Source of the DNA: Candidatus Woesearchaeota archaeon | GTDB lineage: Archaea > Nanobdellota > Nanobdellia > Woesearchaeales > UBA525 | Length of the DNA: 40,289 nt | Reading direction: 5' to 3' | Assembly (NCBI GenBank): GCA_014874255.1 | Contig: JACWAN010000018.1 | Coordinates: 1-40,289 of the forward strand | Part shown: positions 1 through 8,212 of the stretch, one piece after another | Position numbering within the stretch: position 1 is the first letter of the stretch | How the letters are laid out: every line of letters starts with the position of its first letter | Notes under the pieces: model-generated | What the model saw: only the letters and a program-made list of their open reading frames with translations | What the model was told of the DNA's origin: nothing | Databases searched by the model: none | Position numbers and translations under genes: made by a program

Positions 1-22
1 CGAGCTGAAGCAACGCGGCACG

Positions 23-66
23 CAGGATTCAAAGAATCCTGGCGCACGGAAACGCTTCGCGTTTCC
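23..66. repeat. Two adjacent perfect hairpins
   Basis: Positions 23-30 pair with 34-41 (8 bp, AAA loop) and 48-55 pair with 59-66 (8 bp, TTC loop). They lie before the first gene at the window edge. They could be the 3' part of an intergenic element that begins outside the window; they do not match either structured-repeat family seen elsewhere here. Confidence 0.45.
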
Positions 67-103
67 TTTGCGTTCACGCGCAGAGGCGAAGCGCGCGCAA
101 ACA

Positions 104-110
104 TTTTTAA
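104..110 (+). promoter_or_regulatory. TATA box of the Nudix gene
   Basis: TTTTTAA at 104-110 lies about 25 bp before the ATG at 135, the spacing expected for an archaeal promoter giving a leaderless or near-leaderless mRNA. No Shine-Dalgarno sequence is visible. Confidence 0.5.
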
Positions 111-134
111 TCCCTCACATTCTCACAATCGAGT

Positions 135-626
135 ATGCATCACGCGACGCTCTGCTACCTGCTCAAGGACGGCCACGTGCTGCTCGGCCTGAAGAAGCGC
201 GGCTTCGGCGAAGGCAGGTGGAACGGGTACGGCGGCAAGGTGGAACGCGGCGAGACTCCTGAGGAGGCGACGGTGCGCGAGGTCAAGGAGGAGAACGGCA
301 TCGCCGTCGCCCTCGACGCGCTCGAGAAGGCCGCGGTCCTCGGCTTCTTCTTCACGAACGCCCCGGCGGGGAAGAGCTGGGACCAGATCGTCCACGTCTA
401 CATCTGCCGCGAGTGGAGCGGCGAGCCCGTCGAGACGGAGGAGATGCGGCCGCGGTGGTTCGCGTTCGACGATGTTCCGATCAGCCAGATGTGGAACGAC
501 GACCCGTACTGGCTGCCGCTCGTCCTCGACGGCAAGAAGGTCGAGGGGACGTTCACGTTCGGCCACGACAACTCATCCGTCATCGAGCAACGCGTCGAGA
601 TCGTCCGGGAATTCTCTGATTCTTGA
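135..626 (+). CDS. Nudix hydrolase, MTH1-like (8-oxo-dGTP diphosphatase type)
   Basis: A 163-residue protein that looks like a complete MTH1-type Nudix hydrolase, which cleaves oxidised purine nucleoside triphosphates to the monophosphate and so cleans the nucleotide pool. The Nudix box (G-x5-E-x7-RE-x2-EE-x-G) is intact around residues 34-56, starting GKVERGE and ending REVKEENG. The flanking motifs LLGLKKRGFGEGRWNGYGGK and EMRPRWF and the DDPYWLP segment closely resemble human MTH1, including the Trp/Asp region that reads the base. The substrate is inferred from that resemblance. The 3' end overlaps the end of the convergent membrane-protein gene by 47 bp. Confidence 0.88.
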   Translation: MHHATLCYLLKDGHVLLGLKKRGFGEGRWNGYGGKVERGETPEEATVREVKEENGIAVALDALEKAAVLGFFFTNAPAGKSWDQIVHVYICREWSGEPVETEEMRPRWFAFDDVPISQMWNDDPYWLPLVLDGKKVEGTFTFGHDNSSVIEQRVEIVREFSDS

Positions 627-1183
627 AGAAGATGTACGCGACCGGCGCCGCCAAGGATATCCACGCGATCGCGAGGACGTCGGCGCTCGTCCCGGTCGAG
701 AAGAGGAGGAACGCCCCTACGGGGAGGAGCGGCAGCATCAGGGCGAGGTGCGCGGCGAGGAAGCGCGCGAAGCGCGGATGTTTCTTCGTGCCTGCGAACC
801 GTTCTTTCGTCCTCGACAGCAGGAACCATGCGAGGAGCGCTCCGGCGACGTCCATGAGGGTGTCCTTGATGCCGTCGAAGAAGAAGTGGTCGAGCATGTA
901 CGCCGGCTGCTTGAAGAGGATGTCGCCGAGCATCTCGCACAGCGCCCATATCATCTGCCAGCCGTAGACGCCGAGCAGCCCTTCGAGCGGCGTCATCCGA
1001 AGGAAGAGGACGAGCGCCAAGAGGAGGTTGACGCCCCAGAAGAAGTGCATGATGTTGTCGACGGGCGGCCAGACGCCGAAACCGTCCCGGACGTGCGTGA
1101 GGGGGCATAATCCCGCGCACCCAGACCTCGAGGAGGACGCTGAACGTCAGGGTAAAGCTGAAGAGCGCTTTCCGGGCGTCCAT
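580..1183 (-). pseudogene. Small polytopic membrane protein, broken by a 1-nt frameshift
   Basis: The N-terminal part starts at 1183 (MDARKALFSF...) and runs in one frame to about 1110. The rest (starting inside ...HFFWGVNLLLAL, ending at 580) lies in another frame. The switch falls at a run of five C on the minus strand (plus 1110-1114). Removing one C gives a continuous protein of about 200 residues with some five hydrophobic segments and the conserved-looking stretch RDGFGVWPPVDNIMHFFWG. A TATA-like TTTTATTAA lies just upstream. The family is not recognised with certainty; the FFFDGIKDTLMDVAGAL segment recalls small VanZ/DUF2238-like membrane proteins. It may be a true frameshift or a homopolymer sequencing error. 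Confidence 0.6.
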
Positions 1184-1213
1184 GGTCGCACGCGTACGCT
1201 TGAGTTAATAAAA

Positions 1214-1903
1214 TTACTGCTCATGAGAATAAGCGATGTCATTGAATCGGACGAATTTCATCCGTCCTTCCGTTCTCTTCGACGTATCAACATGATATTC
1301 TTGTATCCCGCAATTGGGAACCGCTCCCAGGGCGAGCACGCCAGGTTCATCCAAATGCTCGAAAAGCGCTCGGAACAGCACGTAAGGCACGTGATGGGTG
1401 ACGACCAGAACATTCTTACCGCGACAATCCCTCACCAGCTTGTCCAAGAAACTGTGAACTCGCCCCTCGACATCGGGATAATTCTCCCCTCTCGGCAGAC
1501 GGTACCAGTATTTTCCGTCACGCTCCCTGTCGGCGAACTCTTCAGGGTATCGCTCTTTGATCTCCTCGGTCGTGAAGCCATGCAGCCGTCCGAACTCTTT
1601 TTCCCGCAGGCGATTGTCCTTGAACAGACTGACATCATAATCGAGCTGAGCGATGATCCCCTACGCAGTCTCGAGCGTCCGCACATACGGCGAGGAGAAA
1701 CAAACGTCAAATCTTGGATGATCACGGAGGTACAACCCGGTCTGCTGCGCTTGCCGGTGTCCACGTTCGGTCAAAGCTACAACCATATCGCGGATTGATT
1801 TCTGCTTGAGGATCTCCTCAAGATTGTCGTCGATGAGGTCGAGGACCGCATTCTGCGTCGATTGCCCGTGACGCACGATGACCAACGATGAAGGCCACTT
1901 CAT
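1214..1903 (-). pseudogene. Histidine phosphatase (phosphoglycerate mutase superfamily) with an in-frame amber codon
   Basis: The frame from 1903 to 1214 encodes about 229 residues of a histidine-phosphatase protein. The catalytic RHG is at the N-terminus (VIVRHGQSTQN), followed by SSPYVRTLETA, the acid REKEFGRLHG segment and the late catalytic His in VVTHHVPY. A TAG at 1661-1663 interrupts it directly after RTLETA; the frame then continues without shift (GIIAQLDYDVSLF...). Family members have an ordinary residue such as Arg or Gln at this point. TAG is a normal stop for other genes here (dus, the THUMP methyltransferase), so recoding is unlikely. Either a recent nonsense mutation or a base error explains it. 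The TATA box is at 1925-1935. Confidence 0.8.
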
Positions 1904-1924
1904 GAAAGAAGGGAAAGGCGTTCA

Positions 1925-1935
1925 GTTATTTAAAC
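1925..1935 (-). promoter_or_regulatory. TATA box of the histidine-phosphatase gene
   Basis: GTTTAAATAAC on the minus strand lies 22-32 bp before the ATG at 1903 and directly abuts the stop codon of the upstream wHTH gene. Confidence 0.5.
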
Positions 1936-2478
1936 CTAGAACTTCTTCCGCAGCCAGACCTTGTTCGTCTTGCCGTCCTCCTCGCGGCTGACGATGCCGC
2001 GCTGCTCGAGCGCCTTCAGCAGCAGGGAGAGCGTCGTCTTCGACAGCCCGGTCCGGAAGCGGAGCGTGGACTGCTTGATGCCGTCCTGCTCCTTCACGGC
2101 GAGCAGGATCCTTTGCTCTTCTTCGGGGAAGCCGGACAGGAACGCCTTGAACTCGTCCTTCTGCTTCTCCTGCTGCTTCGCCTCCTTGAGCGCCTGCGAA
2201 ACTTCGAGGTGCTGCTTCTCCAGGGAGCGTGCCGCCCGGTCGAAGATGATGAGGTAGGCGCCGAGGGCGAGGAGCGCGGCGGTGATGGCGCCGCCGAAGA
2301 TGTAGAGCCCGTTCCCCTGCTCGTGGAGGCATGTACCGTCGTCGAGGTAGCAGTTGCCGCCGCGCGCCTGGATGAGGAGCGCGGTGTCCGTGTCGTGCTG
2401 CGCCTTGACGAGGAAGAGGAGCGCCCCCGCGAGGAGGGCGAACACCACGACGATGACGCCGATGACGCGCTGGTTCAT
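1936..2478 (-). CDS. Membrane-anchored winged-helix transcription regulator
   Basis: 180 residues. Two transmembrane segments (about 5-24 and 58-80) enclose a short outside loop with two cysteines (NCYLDDGTCL). A charged coiled coil follows (about 85-112), then a C-terminal winged helix (about 120-180). The helix-turn-helix is visible as IKQSTLRFRTGLSKTTLSLL followed by LEQRGIVSREEDGKTNKVWL. This is the layout of archaeal membrane-bound MarR/TrmB-like sensors, in which an outside signal is thought to control a cytoplasmic DNA-binding domain. The ligand and target are unknown. It is transcribed alone from a TATA box at 2500-2510. Confidence 0.75.
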   Translation of the reverse strand: MNQRVIGVIVVVFALLAGALLFLVKAQHDTDTALLIQARGGNCYLDDGTCLHEQGNGLYIFGGAITAALLALGAYLIIFDRAARSLEKQHLEVSQALKEAKQQEKQKDEFKAFLSGFPEEEQRILLAVKEQDGIKQSTLRFRTGLSKTTLSLLLKALEQRGIVSREEDGKTNKVWLRKKF

Positions 2479-2499
2479 GGGGGCTCCTCAACGGGGAAG

Positions 2500-2510
2500 G
2501 GTATAAATGG
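2500..2510 (-). promoter_or_regulatory. TATA box of the membrane wHTH gene
   Basis: CCATTTATACC on the minus strand, 22-32 bp before the ATG at 2478. A short leader contains GAGGAGCCCCC before the start. Confidence 0.55.
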
Positions 2511-2536
2511 TTTATGCATTTAGGACCCTGGGCGTT

Positions 2537-2663
2537 GAGTATCGTTACCGGCTTCTCGCGTATCGCTGTTCAATTCGAAAGGGCTCGTCCCCGTAAGGGA
2601 CAACCCCCTAGTCGCCCTCTGATGCTTCCTTCGCCACGCTCGCCCTTCAGCCGGTAACGACTC
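2537..2663 (+). repeat. Structured repeat family S2, copy A
   Basis: The closing stem is 2543-2553 with 2649-2659 (11 bp, CGTTACCGGCT/AGCCGGTAACG), extended by GAGT/ACTC across a two-base bulge. Inside, AGGGC pairs with GCCCT around a GTCCC/GGGAC hairpin followed by the family motif CAACCCCCTA. The 5' part, GGCTTCTCGCGTATCGCTG, is nearly identical in copy B (8057-8175). It lies between the promoter of the wHTH gene and the end of the dedA gene. Candidate structured RNA; function unknown. Confidence 0.6.
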
Positions 2664-2696
2664 CATTCGCCTAAGAGCTGGATGAAGAGGTTGCGC

Positions 2697-3293
2697 TCAG
2701 ACGCGGAGCTCCTTCCGCAGGAACCTGTCGATGCCTCGCTTGAGCAGATACATGGCGAGGAGGAACAGGAATAGCAAGAATACGCCTTTCTCCACATCCT
2801 GGAAGACATTTATCGCTTTGCTGAACCCTCTGCCGGCGAGCCAACCGACCGATATCACTATCCCCGACCATACTGCGATGATGGCTGCGTTGAAAGCGGA
2901 GAACCTCTTGAATGTCATGCGTTCCCTGCTCAAGTAAGCGATGGTGGCTATCCGGGTGCCATAGATGAATTTTCCGATGAGAAGAGCGAGAAACGTGCCG
3001 TATCTGGTGAGCGACACATAAAGCCGGTCGACCTCCTTGTATGCTCTGGCAACCCATCTCCAAGCAAGAGCTCTCGTCATCAGACGGCTCCTCCCGAAGA
3101 AGAACCACATCGAATCGGAAGAGAACGTACCGAGCAGGCAGGCGAGGAAAACGCTCCAGACGGGGACCATATCCTGTCCCGAAAGGAACGCCAAGGCGAG
3201 TATCGTCTCTTCTCCACCGAAAAATGCGCCCGCAAAAGACACGGAGAAAGGATAAGCGACGAAAAACATCAAGAGGCCTTCGACGAGTCCCAT
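2697..3293 (-). CDS. DedA/SNARE-associated family membrane protein
   Basis: 198 residues with about five hydrophobic segments and the family features of DedA/VTT proteins: the GGEETILALAFLSGQ re-entrant segment near residue 26 and the KFIYGTRIATIAYLSRERM region near 105-125. This corresponds to the G-x3-R motif of PF09335. Bacterial and archaeal relatives are now linked to lipid-carrier scrambling or recycling. The start follows the stop of the hydrolase–glycosyltransferase gene by one base, so the two are almost certainly co-translated. The pairing with a glycosyltransferase suggests handling of a lipid-linked sugar or lipid; that role is inference. Confidence 0.8.
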   Translation of the reverse strand: MGLVEGLLMFFVAYPFSVSFAGAFFGGEETILALAFLSGQDMVPVWSVFLACLLGTFSSDSMWFFFGRSRLMTRALAWRWVARAYKEVDRLYVSLTRYGTFLALLIGKFIYGTRIATIAYLSRERMTFKRFSAFNAAIIAVWSGIVISVGWLAGRGFSKAINVFQDVEKGVFLLFLFLLAMYLLKRGIDRFLRKELRV

Positions 3294-3294
3294 C

Positions 3295-4716
3295 TTACTT
3301 CGAACGGCCGGAAAGCCGTCCGCCTCGCATCAGATCCAGCAGTACAAGGAGATACGCCATCCCCACATCGAAGTTCATCCACCATCTGAGGAAAGTCCCC
3401 TTGAGGAGGCCGTATTTCTTCTCCTTCAGTGTCTGTCGGTAATCAAAGACCCGGTAATCATACCCTTTCCCGAGATGTCTGGCCAGGTGGTTCAGTCCGA
3501 CTTCCACGCGGTAGCGTTTCTTGAAACGGGAGGGAAGGGCGTTCCAGGTCTCCCTGCGCAAGGCACGCTCGCCGGAATTCAACGCGAAAGGGAGGAATGA
3601 CCGTTGCATGAGGTTGCTTCGTATGCCGATGAACATGTCGACGCTGCGCCGTCTGACGGGGGCGACGATCCCCCTGATTATTTCTGGTGAGAGGCCGTGG
3701 AGATCCGCATCGCAGAAGAAGATGATGGGCGCCTCGGACGCGTCCACTCCCCGCTGCATCGAGTGGCTTTTCCCCATGTTCACGCGGTTCTTCAGGAGGA
3801 CGACCCCCTCAAACCGTCTGACAACATCGTCAGTGCCGTCTGTCGAGGCGTCGTCGACCACTATGATCTCGTCGATGCACTCCGTCTTGCTCAATGCTTC
3901 CAAGACCTCGCCGATTGATTCGGCCTCATTATATGCGGGAACAATCGCTGCGACGGTCTCTTTCTGCGCAGCTCTTATCTCGAATGCGTCCCGGATGAAG
4001 GTCGCGATGAGTCGGTAGAGGCGCCGCCTGCTGGATGAATAGAATATGTTGTGGTTCCTGTTGCGGAAGACGACGCTCTGCTTGATTCCGGAGCCGATGA
4101 CCCTCTGCAAGCGCACGATGCCCTCAGAATCGCTGATGGGGTCGTGGGTTGAGTGGATCGCGAGCGAGGGGCAGGTTATATCTTTTAGGGAGTCCTCGAG
4201 TATCTTGTTCGATTGCTTGACTATCTTCAGCCCGTTGATGTGCATGTGGCTGTAGAAGCGTGCATGCTTCCGCAATCGGGTCTCGAGAGGCGTGTGAAAC
4301 TTCCGCCAGTGCTTTTTGAAGACGCCGACCGTCTCGATCAAGGGGATGTTGAAAGGGAATCTCAGCGAATAGGGTATGGACACGGTGATGACGCCCATAA
4401 CAGGGTATTTCGACGCGAGAATGAGCGCCAGTTGAGCGCCGAAGCTGACGCCCACGATGACGATCTTCTTCCCGCCCCTGATCTCTGCTTTGAGGGCGGT
4501 CTCGGCTTGGTTCAGGAAATCGTCGTATCCGAGCGCGTCCAAGTCGCCTATCGAGGTGCCATGCCCCTTGAGCAGGATCGCCTTCACATTGAGATTGAGG
4601 CGTTCATGGAGATAGTTCGGAAGCTCGTTGAAGTCCGTCTGGCTTCCCGTGTAGCCATGGATGAGGAAGACCTCCTCGTCAGAACGCGATCTCAAGTCGA
4701 TGCCTGCGTCAATCAC
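3295..4716 (-). CDS. Alpha/beta-hydrolase fused to a family-2 glycosyltransferase
   Basis: 473 residues, starting at a GTG. Residues about 1-245 form an alpha/beta hydrolase of the carboxylesterase/monoglyceride-lipase type: oxyanion-hole HGYTGS near 20, nucleophile elbow GVSFGA with Ser91, acid Asp in HSTHDPISD and His in NRNHNIFY. Residues about 255-473 form a GT2 glycosyltransferase of the dolichol-phosphate-sugar synthase type: VPAYNEAESIGEVLEAL, IIVVDDASTDGT and the metal site CDADLHG, with a hydrophobic end but no clear multi-pass domain. The combination suggests an enzyme that both builds and trims a lipid-linked or glycolipid product. It is followed at a one-base gap by dedA. A TATA box (TTTAAAAAA) lies at 4739-4747. 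Confidence 0.85.
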   Translation of the reverse strand: MIDAGIDLRSRSDEEVFLIHGYTGSQTDFNELPNYLHERLNLNVKAILLKGHGTSIGDLDALGYDDFLNQAETALKAEIRGGKKIVIVGVSFGAQLALILASKYPVMGVITVSIPYSLRFPFNIPLIETVGVFKKHWRKFHTPLETRLRKHARFYSHMHINGLKIVKQSNKILEDSLKDITCPSLAIHSTHDPISDSEGIVRLQRVIGSGIKQSVVFRNRNHNIFYSSSRRRLYRLIATFIRDAFEIRAAQKETVAAIVPAYNEAESIGEVLEALSKTECIDEIIVVDDASTDGTDDVVRRFEGVVLLKNRVNMGKSHSMQRGVDASEAPIIFFCDADLHGLSPEIIRGIVAPVRRRSVDMFIGIRSNLMQRSFLPFALNSGERALRRETWNALPSRFKKRYRVEVGLNHLARHLGKGYDYRVFDYRQTLKEKKYGLLKGTFLRWWMNFDVGMAYLLVLLDLMRGGRLSGRSK

Positions 4717-4738
4717 AAGAAAAATATATGCGGAAAGG

Positions 4739-4747
4739 TTTTTTAAA
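4739..4747 (-). promoter_or_regulatory. TATA box of the hydrolase–GT2/dedA operon
   Basis: TTTAAAAAA on the minus strand, 23-31 bp before the GTG at 4716. This spacing supports the GTG start. Confidence 0.5.
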
Positions 4748-4783
4748 TCTTGTTCAAGGGAGCGGCACTTGGCACCGACGTGC

Positions 4784-6973
4784 TCACAACCGTCCCGCGC
4801 GCAACAGCAGCGAGTTCGTCACGACGCTGACCGAGCTGAGCGCCATGGCGCCGCCGGCGATGATGGGGGAGAGGAGCCAGCCCGTGAAGGGGTAGAGGAG
4901 GCCGGCCGCGATGGGGATGCCGAGCACGTTGTAGAAGAGCGCCCAGAACATGTTCTGCCGGATCTTCGCCATCGTCTGCCTGCTCAGCCGGAAGGCTTTC
5001 GCCACGTCCGCGAGGTCGTTCCGCATCAGGACGACGTTGCCCGTCTCCATCGCGACGTCCGTGCCGCTTCCCATGGCGATGCCGATGTCCGCCTGCGCGA
5101 GCGCGGGGGCGTCGTTGATGCCGTCGCCGACCATCGCGACTTTTCCGTGCCGCTGCAGCCGCTTGACGTACGAGGCCTTCTCCTGCGGCAGCACCTCGGC
5201 GAAGACGTTCTTCGGGTCGATGCCGGCCTGGCCGGCGATCGCCTCCGCGGTCCGCTTGTTGTCGCCGGTGATGAGGTAGACCGCGATGCCGTCCTTCCGG
5301 AGGCTGGCGACCGCTGCCGGCGCGCTCGGCCTGATCGTGTCCGCGACCGCTATGAGGCCGATGAGCCTGTGCGGAGAGGCGAGGAGCATGACCGTCTTCC
5401 CTTCGGTTTCCAGCTCTTCAATCAGTGTGAGTTCTTTTTTCTCTAATAGTATCTTGTGCTCTTTGAGGAGTTTCTGGTTGCCGAAGAGGAACGCGTGGCC
5501 TTCCAGGTGAGCGGTGACGCCGTGGCCAGGCACCGCTGTAAAATCCGTCGCTGCGCGGAGGCCGATCCTCCGCTCTTTCGCCGCAGCGAGTATGGCTTCG
5601 GCGAGCGGGTGCTCCGACCCTTTCTCGATGCTCGCCGCGACGTGGAGGACCTGCTGCTCGGTGAAGCCGTGGAGCGCGACGACGTCCGTCACGGCGGGCG
5701 TGCCGTTCGTGATGGTGCCGGTCTTGTCGAAGACGACCGCCCGCACCTTGTGCGCGATCTCCAGGGTCTCGCCGCCTTTGATGAGGATGCCGTGCTTCGC
5801 GCCTTTCCCGGTGCCGACCATAATCGCGGTGGGCGTCGCCAGACCGAGCGCGCACGGGCACGCGATGACGAGGACGGCGATGGCGGCGGAGAGGGCGAAG
5901 GCGAAGCCGTTGCCCAGCAGGTACCAGGAAGCGAAGGCGATGAGCGCGAGGAGCATGACGACCGGGACGAACCACGCGGAGACCGCGTCGGCGAACCGCT
6001 GGATCGGCGCTTTCTCCCCTTGCGCCTCTTCGATGAGCTTGACGATCTGGCTGAGCGTCGTGTTCGCCCCCACCCTGGTGGCGGTGAACCGGAACGAGCC
6101 GTGCTTGTTGATCGTGCCGCCGATGACCATACTTCCTACTCCTTTCTCGACGGGGATTGATTCGCCGGTGATCATGCTCTCGTCGAGAGAGGAACGGCCT
6201 TCGACGATGGTGCCGTCGACGGGGATCTTCTCTCCCGGCTTGACGAGGACGAGGTCGCCCACGACGACCTGGTCGACCGGGACGCGCCGCTCCTGGCCGT
6301 CGCGGATGACGATCGCGTATTTCGGGCTGAGGTCGACGAGCTTGGAGATCGCGTCCGAGGTCTTGCCTTTCGCGACCGCCTCGAGGTATTTTCCCGCGAT
6401 GACGAAGGTGATGAGGATCGCGCTGGTCTCGAAGTACTGGCCCGCCGCCGGGTTGAACAGCACGTTGTAGACGCTGTAGAGGTACGCGGCGCTCGTGCCA
6501 AGAACAACTAAGGTGTCCATCGACGCGCTCTTGTTCCTGAGCGCGGCCCACGCGCCCCGGTAGAACGACCAGCCGACGTAGAACTGGACCGGGGTCGCGA
6601 GCAGCCAGAGGAGGTAGTCCTTGTACGGGAGGTCGACGCCGAGCCACATGAGGAGCATCCCGATGATGAACGCGGGGACGGCGAAGCAGAGGCTGAGGAT
6701 GAGCTTCTTGCGGAATGTCCGGGTCTCCGCTTCCTGCTGTTCACGCGGGGATTTCGCCTGCTCGGCCGGCAGCGCGCGGTAGCCGCGCTTCTCCACCCGG
6801 CCGATGAGCACGTTCTCGTCCACGGACGCGTCGTCGTACCGGACGGTCGCGCTCGCCGCCGCGTAGTTGACGTTCGCGTCCGCGACGCCCGGCGTCTTCT
6901 GCAGCGTCTTCTCTATCAGCGTCGCACAGCTGGCGCAGTGCATCCCTTCGATCGCAAGCTTCGCCGTCTTCAT
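4784..6973 (-). CDS. copA: Copper-translocating P1B-type ATPase
   Basis: 729 residues, a full-length Cu(+)-exporting ATPase. One N-terminal heavy-metal-associated domain carries GMHCASC (Cys13, Cys16). Membrane helices follow, with the actuator motif TGES, the intramembrane CPC site (Cys372, Cys374, in [11 protein letters not shown]), the phosphorylation site DKTGT (Asp416) and the hinge [10 protein letters not shown]. The late YN and MxxSS features of Cu(+) pumps appear near the C-terminus ([21 protein letters not shown]). The family exports Cu(+) from the cytoplasm using ATP. It follows the ArsR-type regulator gene by 36 bp on the same strand, and the two probably share the promoter at 7376-7410. 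Confidence 0.96.
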   Translation of the reverse strand: MKTAKLAIEGMHCASCATLIEKTLQKTPGVADANVNYAAASATVRYDDASVDENVLIGRVEKRGYRALPAEQAKSPREQQEAETRTFRKKLILSLCFAVPAFIIGMLLMWLGVDLPYKDYLLWLLATPVQFYVGWSFYRGAWAALRNKSASMDTLVVLGTSAAYLYSVYNVLFNPAAGQYFETSAILITFVIAGKYLEAVAKGKTSDAISKLVDLSPKYAIVIRDGQERRVPVDQVVVGDLVLVKPGEKIPVDGTIVEGRSSLDESMITGESIPVEKGVGSMVIGGTINKHGSFRFTATRVGANTTLSQIVKLIEEAQGEKAPIQRFADAVSAWFVPVVMLLALIAFASWYLLGNGFAFALSAAIAVLVIACPCALGLATPTAIMVGTGKGAKHGILIKGGETLEIAHKVRAVVFDKTGTITNGTPAVTDVVALHGFTEQQVLHVAASIEKGSEHPLAEAILAAAKERRIGLRAATDFTAVPGHGVTAHLEGHAFLFGNQKLLKEHKILLEKKELTLIEELETEGKTVMLLASPHRLIGLIAVADTIRPSAPAAVASLRKDGIAVYLITGDNKRTAEAIAGQAGIDPKNVFAEVLPQEKASYVKRLQRHGKVAMVGDGINDAPALAQADIGIAMGSGTDVAMETGNVVLMRNDLADVAKAFRLSRQTMAKIRQNMFWALFYNVLGIPIAAGLLYPFTGWLLSPIIAGGAMALSSVSVVTNSLLLRAGRL

Positions 6974-7009
6974 CGTTGTACCTCTCTCTCCATCAAATCT
7001 CTCTCTCCA

Positions 7010-7378
7010 TCAACGTTGTTTCGCGTGCGCGCCCGAGGCGTGCATGTGCGCGGGTGCATCGATGAGGTGGATGCAGTACGCCCGCGTGTGGCTGTCGATG
7101 AGCTTCATGAGCGGCAGGATGGTCGCTTCGTTCAGGGCGTAGACCCGGTACTTCCCGTCCCTGCGCGCGGAGACGAAGCCGCAGCGTTCGAGCCGCGTGA
7201 GGCAGTGCGAGACGCAGGTCTGCTCCAGCCCGGTCTTCGCGACGATCTGCGTCACGTTCCGTTCCCCTTGCCGGAGCGCGTTGATGATGCGCAGCCGGTT
7301 CTGGTTGGCGAGGGTCTCGAAGAAGACCCCGTAGGCCTCGTACGCGCGCCCGGGATTATTGTATGATTCATTTTTCAT
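7010..7378 (-). CDS. ArsR-family metal-sensing repressor of the copper operon
   Basis: 122 residues with an ArsR-type winged helix: FFETLANQNRLRIINALRQG, then ERNVTQIVAKTGLEQTCVSHCLTRLERCGFVSARRDGKYRVY. Cys55, Cys59 and Cys66 lie in or next to the recognition helix, and Cys102 lies near the end, followed by a His/Met-rich tail (His104, His111, Met112, His113, His117). These are plausible Cu(+) ligands. It is the first gene of the copA operon, and a palindrome overlaps its start codon, implying autorepression relieved by copper. Copper as ligand is inferred from the neighbours. Confidence 0.88.
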   Translation of the reverse strand: MKNESYNNPGRAYEAYGVFFETLANQNRLRIINALRQGERNVTQIVAKTGLEQTCVSHCLTRLERCGFVSARRDGKYRVYALNEATILPLMKLIDSHTRAYCIHLIDAPAHMHASGAHAKQR

Positions 7379-7410
7379 ATGATATGATAATCATATGTTG
7401 TTTATATGCC
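7376..7410 (-). promoter_or_regulatory. Promoter and palindromic operator of the arsR–copA operon
   Basis: CATATGAT at 7376-7383 and ATCATATG at 7390-7397 form a perfect 8-bp inverted repeat with a 6-bp spacer that includes the start codon (7376-7378). GGCATATAAAC (7400-7410, minus strand) is a TATA box 22-32 bp before the ATG, giving a leaderless mRNA. Repressor bound here would cover the transcription start. Confidence 0.75.
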
Positions 7411-7438
7411 TTGTGGAAGATGCGCCGAATCCCGGCGT

Positions 7439-8008
7439 TCAGCCGCCGCAGCCGCAGCCGCCTGCCGAACCAGTACCGGTCGCGCCGCAGGCGCTGCCGT
7501 AACCGGTGCCGGCTGCAGGAGCCGCTGCAGAGGGATCAGCAGACGGCGCCGCCACAGCCGCTGCCGCGTCGCCGACGGTGATGACGCCGCGTCCCATCCC
7601 CATGGAGCAGCTGATCGGGTAGCTGCCCGCCGCGGGCGCGGTGAACGCGATCACGTTGTCGCCCTGCGAGACGTACTTCCGGATGCCGAAGCCGGGCATG
7701 ACGACGTCGCGCATGCACCCGGTCACTGTCGAGAGGTCGACGGTCATCCTGACCGGGACGCCGGGCTGGAGCGCGGCCGGCTCGGTATAGTACGTCGTGC
7801 CGCGCATCTTGAGCGTCACGTCCTGGACGCCGCCCGCGCCTGCCGTGGCGGTCGTCGCGGCGGAGGGCGACGCCGCGAGCGTCGTCGGCGCCGTCGCGCG
7901 CGTCACGCCGGGCGCGACGCCGAGCGCGGCCATGTTCCTCGCCGAGAGCACGAGCACGAGCGCGAGGACGAGGAGCGCGCCGAGCACAACGATTGCTTTG
8001 TTGTCCAT
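7439..8008 (-). CDS. Membrane-anchored cupredoxin-like protein
   Basis: 189 residues. An N-terminal transmembrane anchor (about 5-24) precedes an Ala/Thr-rich linker and a cupredoxin-type domain (about 60-150). The domain has TGCMRDVVMPGFGIRKYVSQ, the FTAPAAGSYPISCSMGMG loop that normally carries the C-x-n-M copper ligands, and a final GVITV strand. A second Ala/Pro linker ends in a Cys/Gly-rich tail (GGCGCGG). The domain should sit outside the membrane and bind copper, either as a store or to hand it on. The surrounding copper genes support this. It is transcribed towards the arsR gene but is separated from it by its stop and the operator region. Confidence 0.78.
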   Translation of the reverse strand: MDNKAIVVLGALLVLALVLVLSARNMAALGVAPGVTRATAPTTLAASPSAATTATAGAGGVQDVTLKMRGTTYYTEPAALQPGVPVRMTVDLSTVTGCMRDVVMPGFGIRKYVSQGDNVIAFTAPAAGSYPISCSMGMGRGVITVGDAAAAVAAPSADPSAAAPAAGTGYGSACGATGTGSAGGCGCGG

Positions 8009-8056
8009 GATTGTTCACCTCATGATTGTCTTGTTGATTGTCTTGGTATTTCGTTC

Positions 8057-8175
8057 GGGTCACAGGCTTCTCGCGTGTCGCTGTGAAGGCCGAAGGGACT
8101 CGTCCCCGTAGGGGGCGACCCCCTACTCGTCCTTCGCTATTTGTTCCTCAATGCTCGACCGTCGGCCGGTGACCC
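8057..8175 (+). repeat. Structured repeat family S2, copy B
   Basis: The closing stem GGGTCAC (8057-8063) pairs with GTGACCC (8169-8175) and continues after one A·G mismatch with GGC/GCC. It shares GGCTTCTCGCG-TCGCTGT with copy A. The inner stem GAAGG/CCTTC differs from copy A but is again paired, around the CCCCGTAGGGGG hairpin and the ACCCCCTA motif. It sits between the cupredoxin gene and the end of the HMA membrane gene. Confidence 0.6.
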
Positions 8176-8189
8176 TCGCTTTTTCGTTG

Positions 8190-8196
8190 AAAAAAA
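8190..8196 (-). terminator. Oligo-T terminator after the HMA membrane gene
   Basis: Seven consecutive T on the minus strand, 17 bases past the stop at 8213. Archaeal terminators are typically such T-runs. It would separate the chaperone/membrane-protein pair from the cupredoxin gene. Confidence 0.4.
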
Positions 8197-8212
8197 TTTT
8201 TGTTCTTCCTCC

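Noticed and set aside
1661-1663. UAG read as pyrrolysine
   Set aside because: TAG ends other intact genes in the window (dus at 17929, methyltransferase at 23856), and no pyl gene is visible; a mutation or error is simpler.
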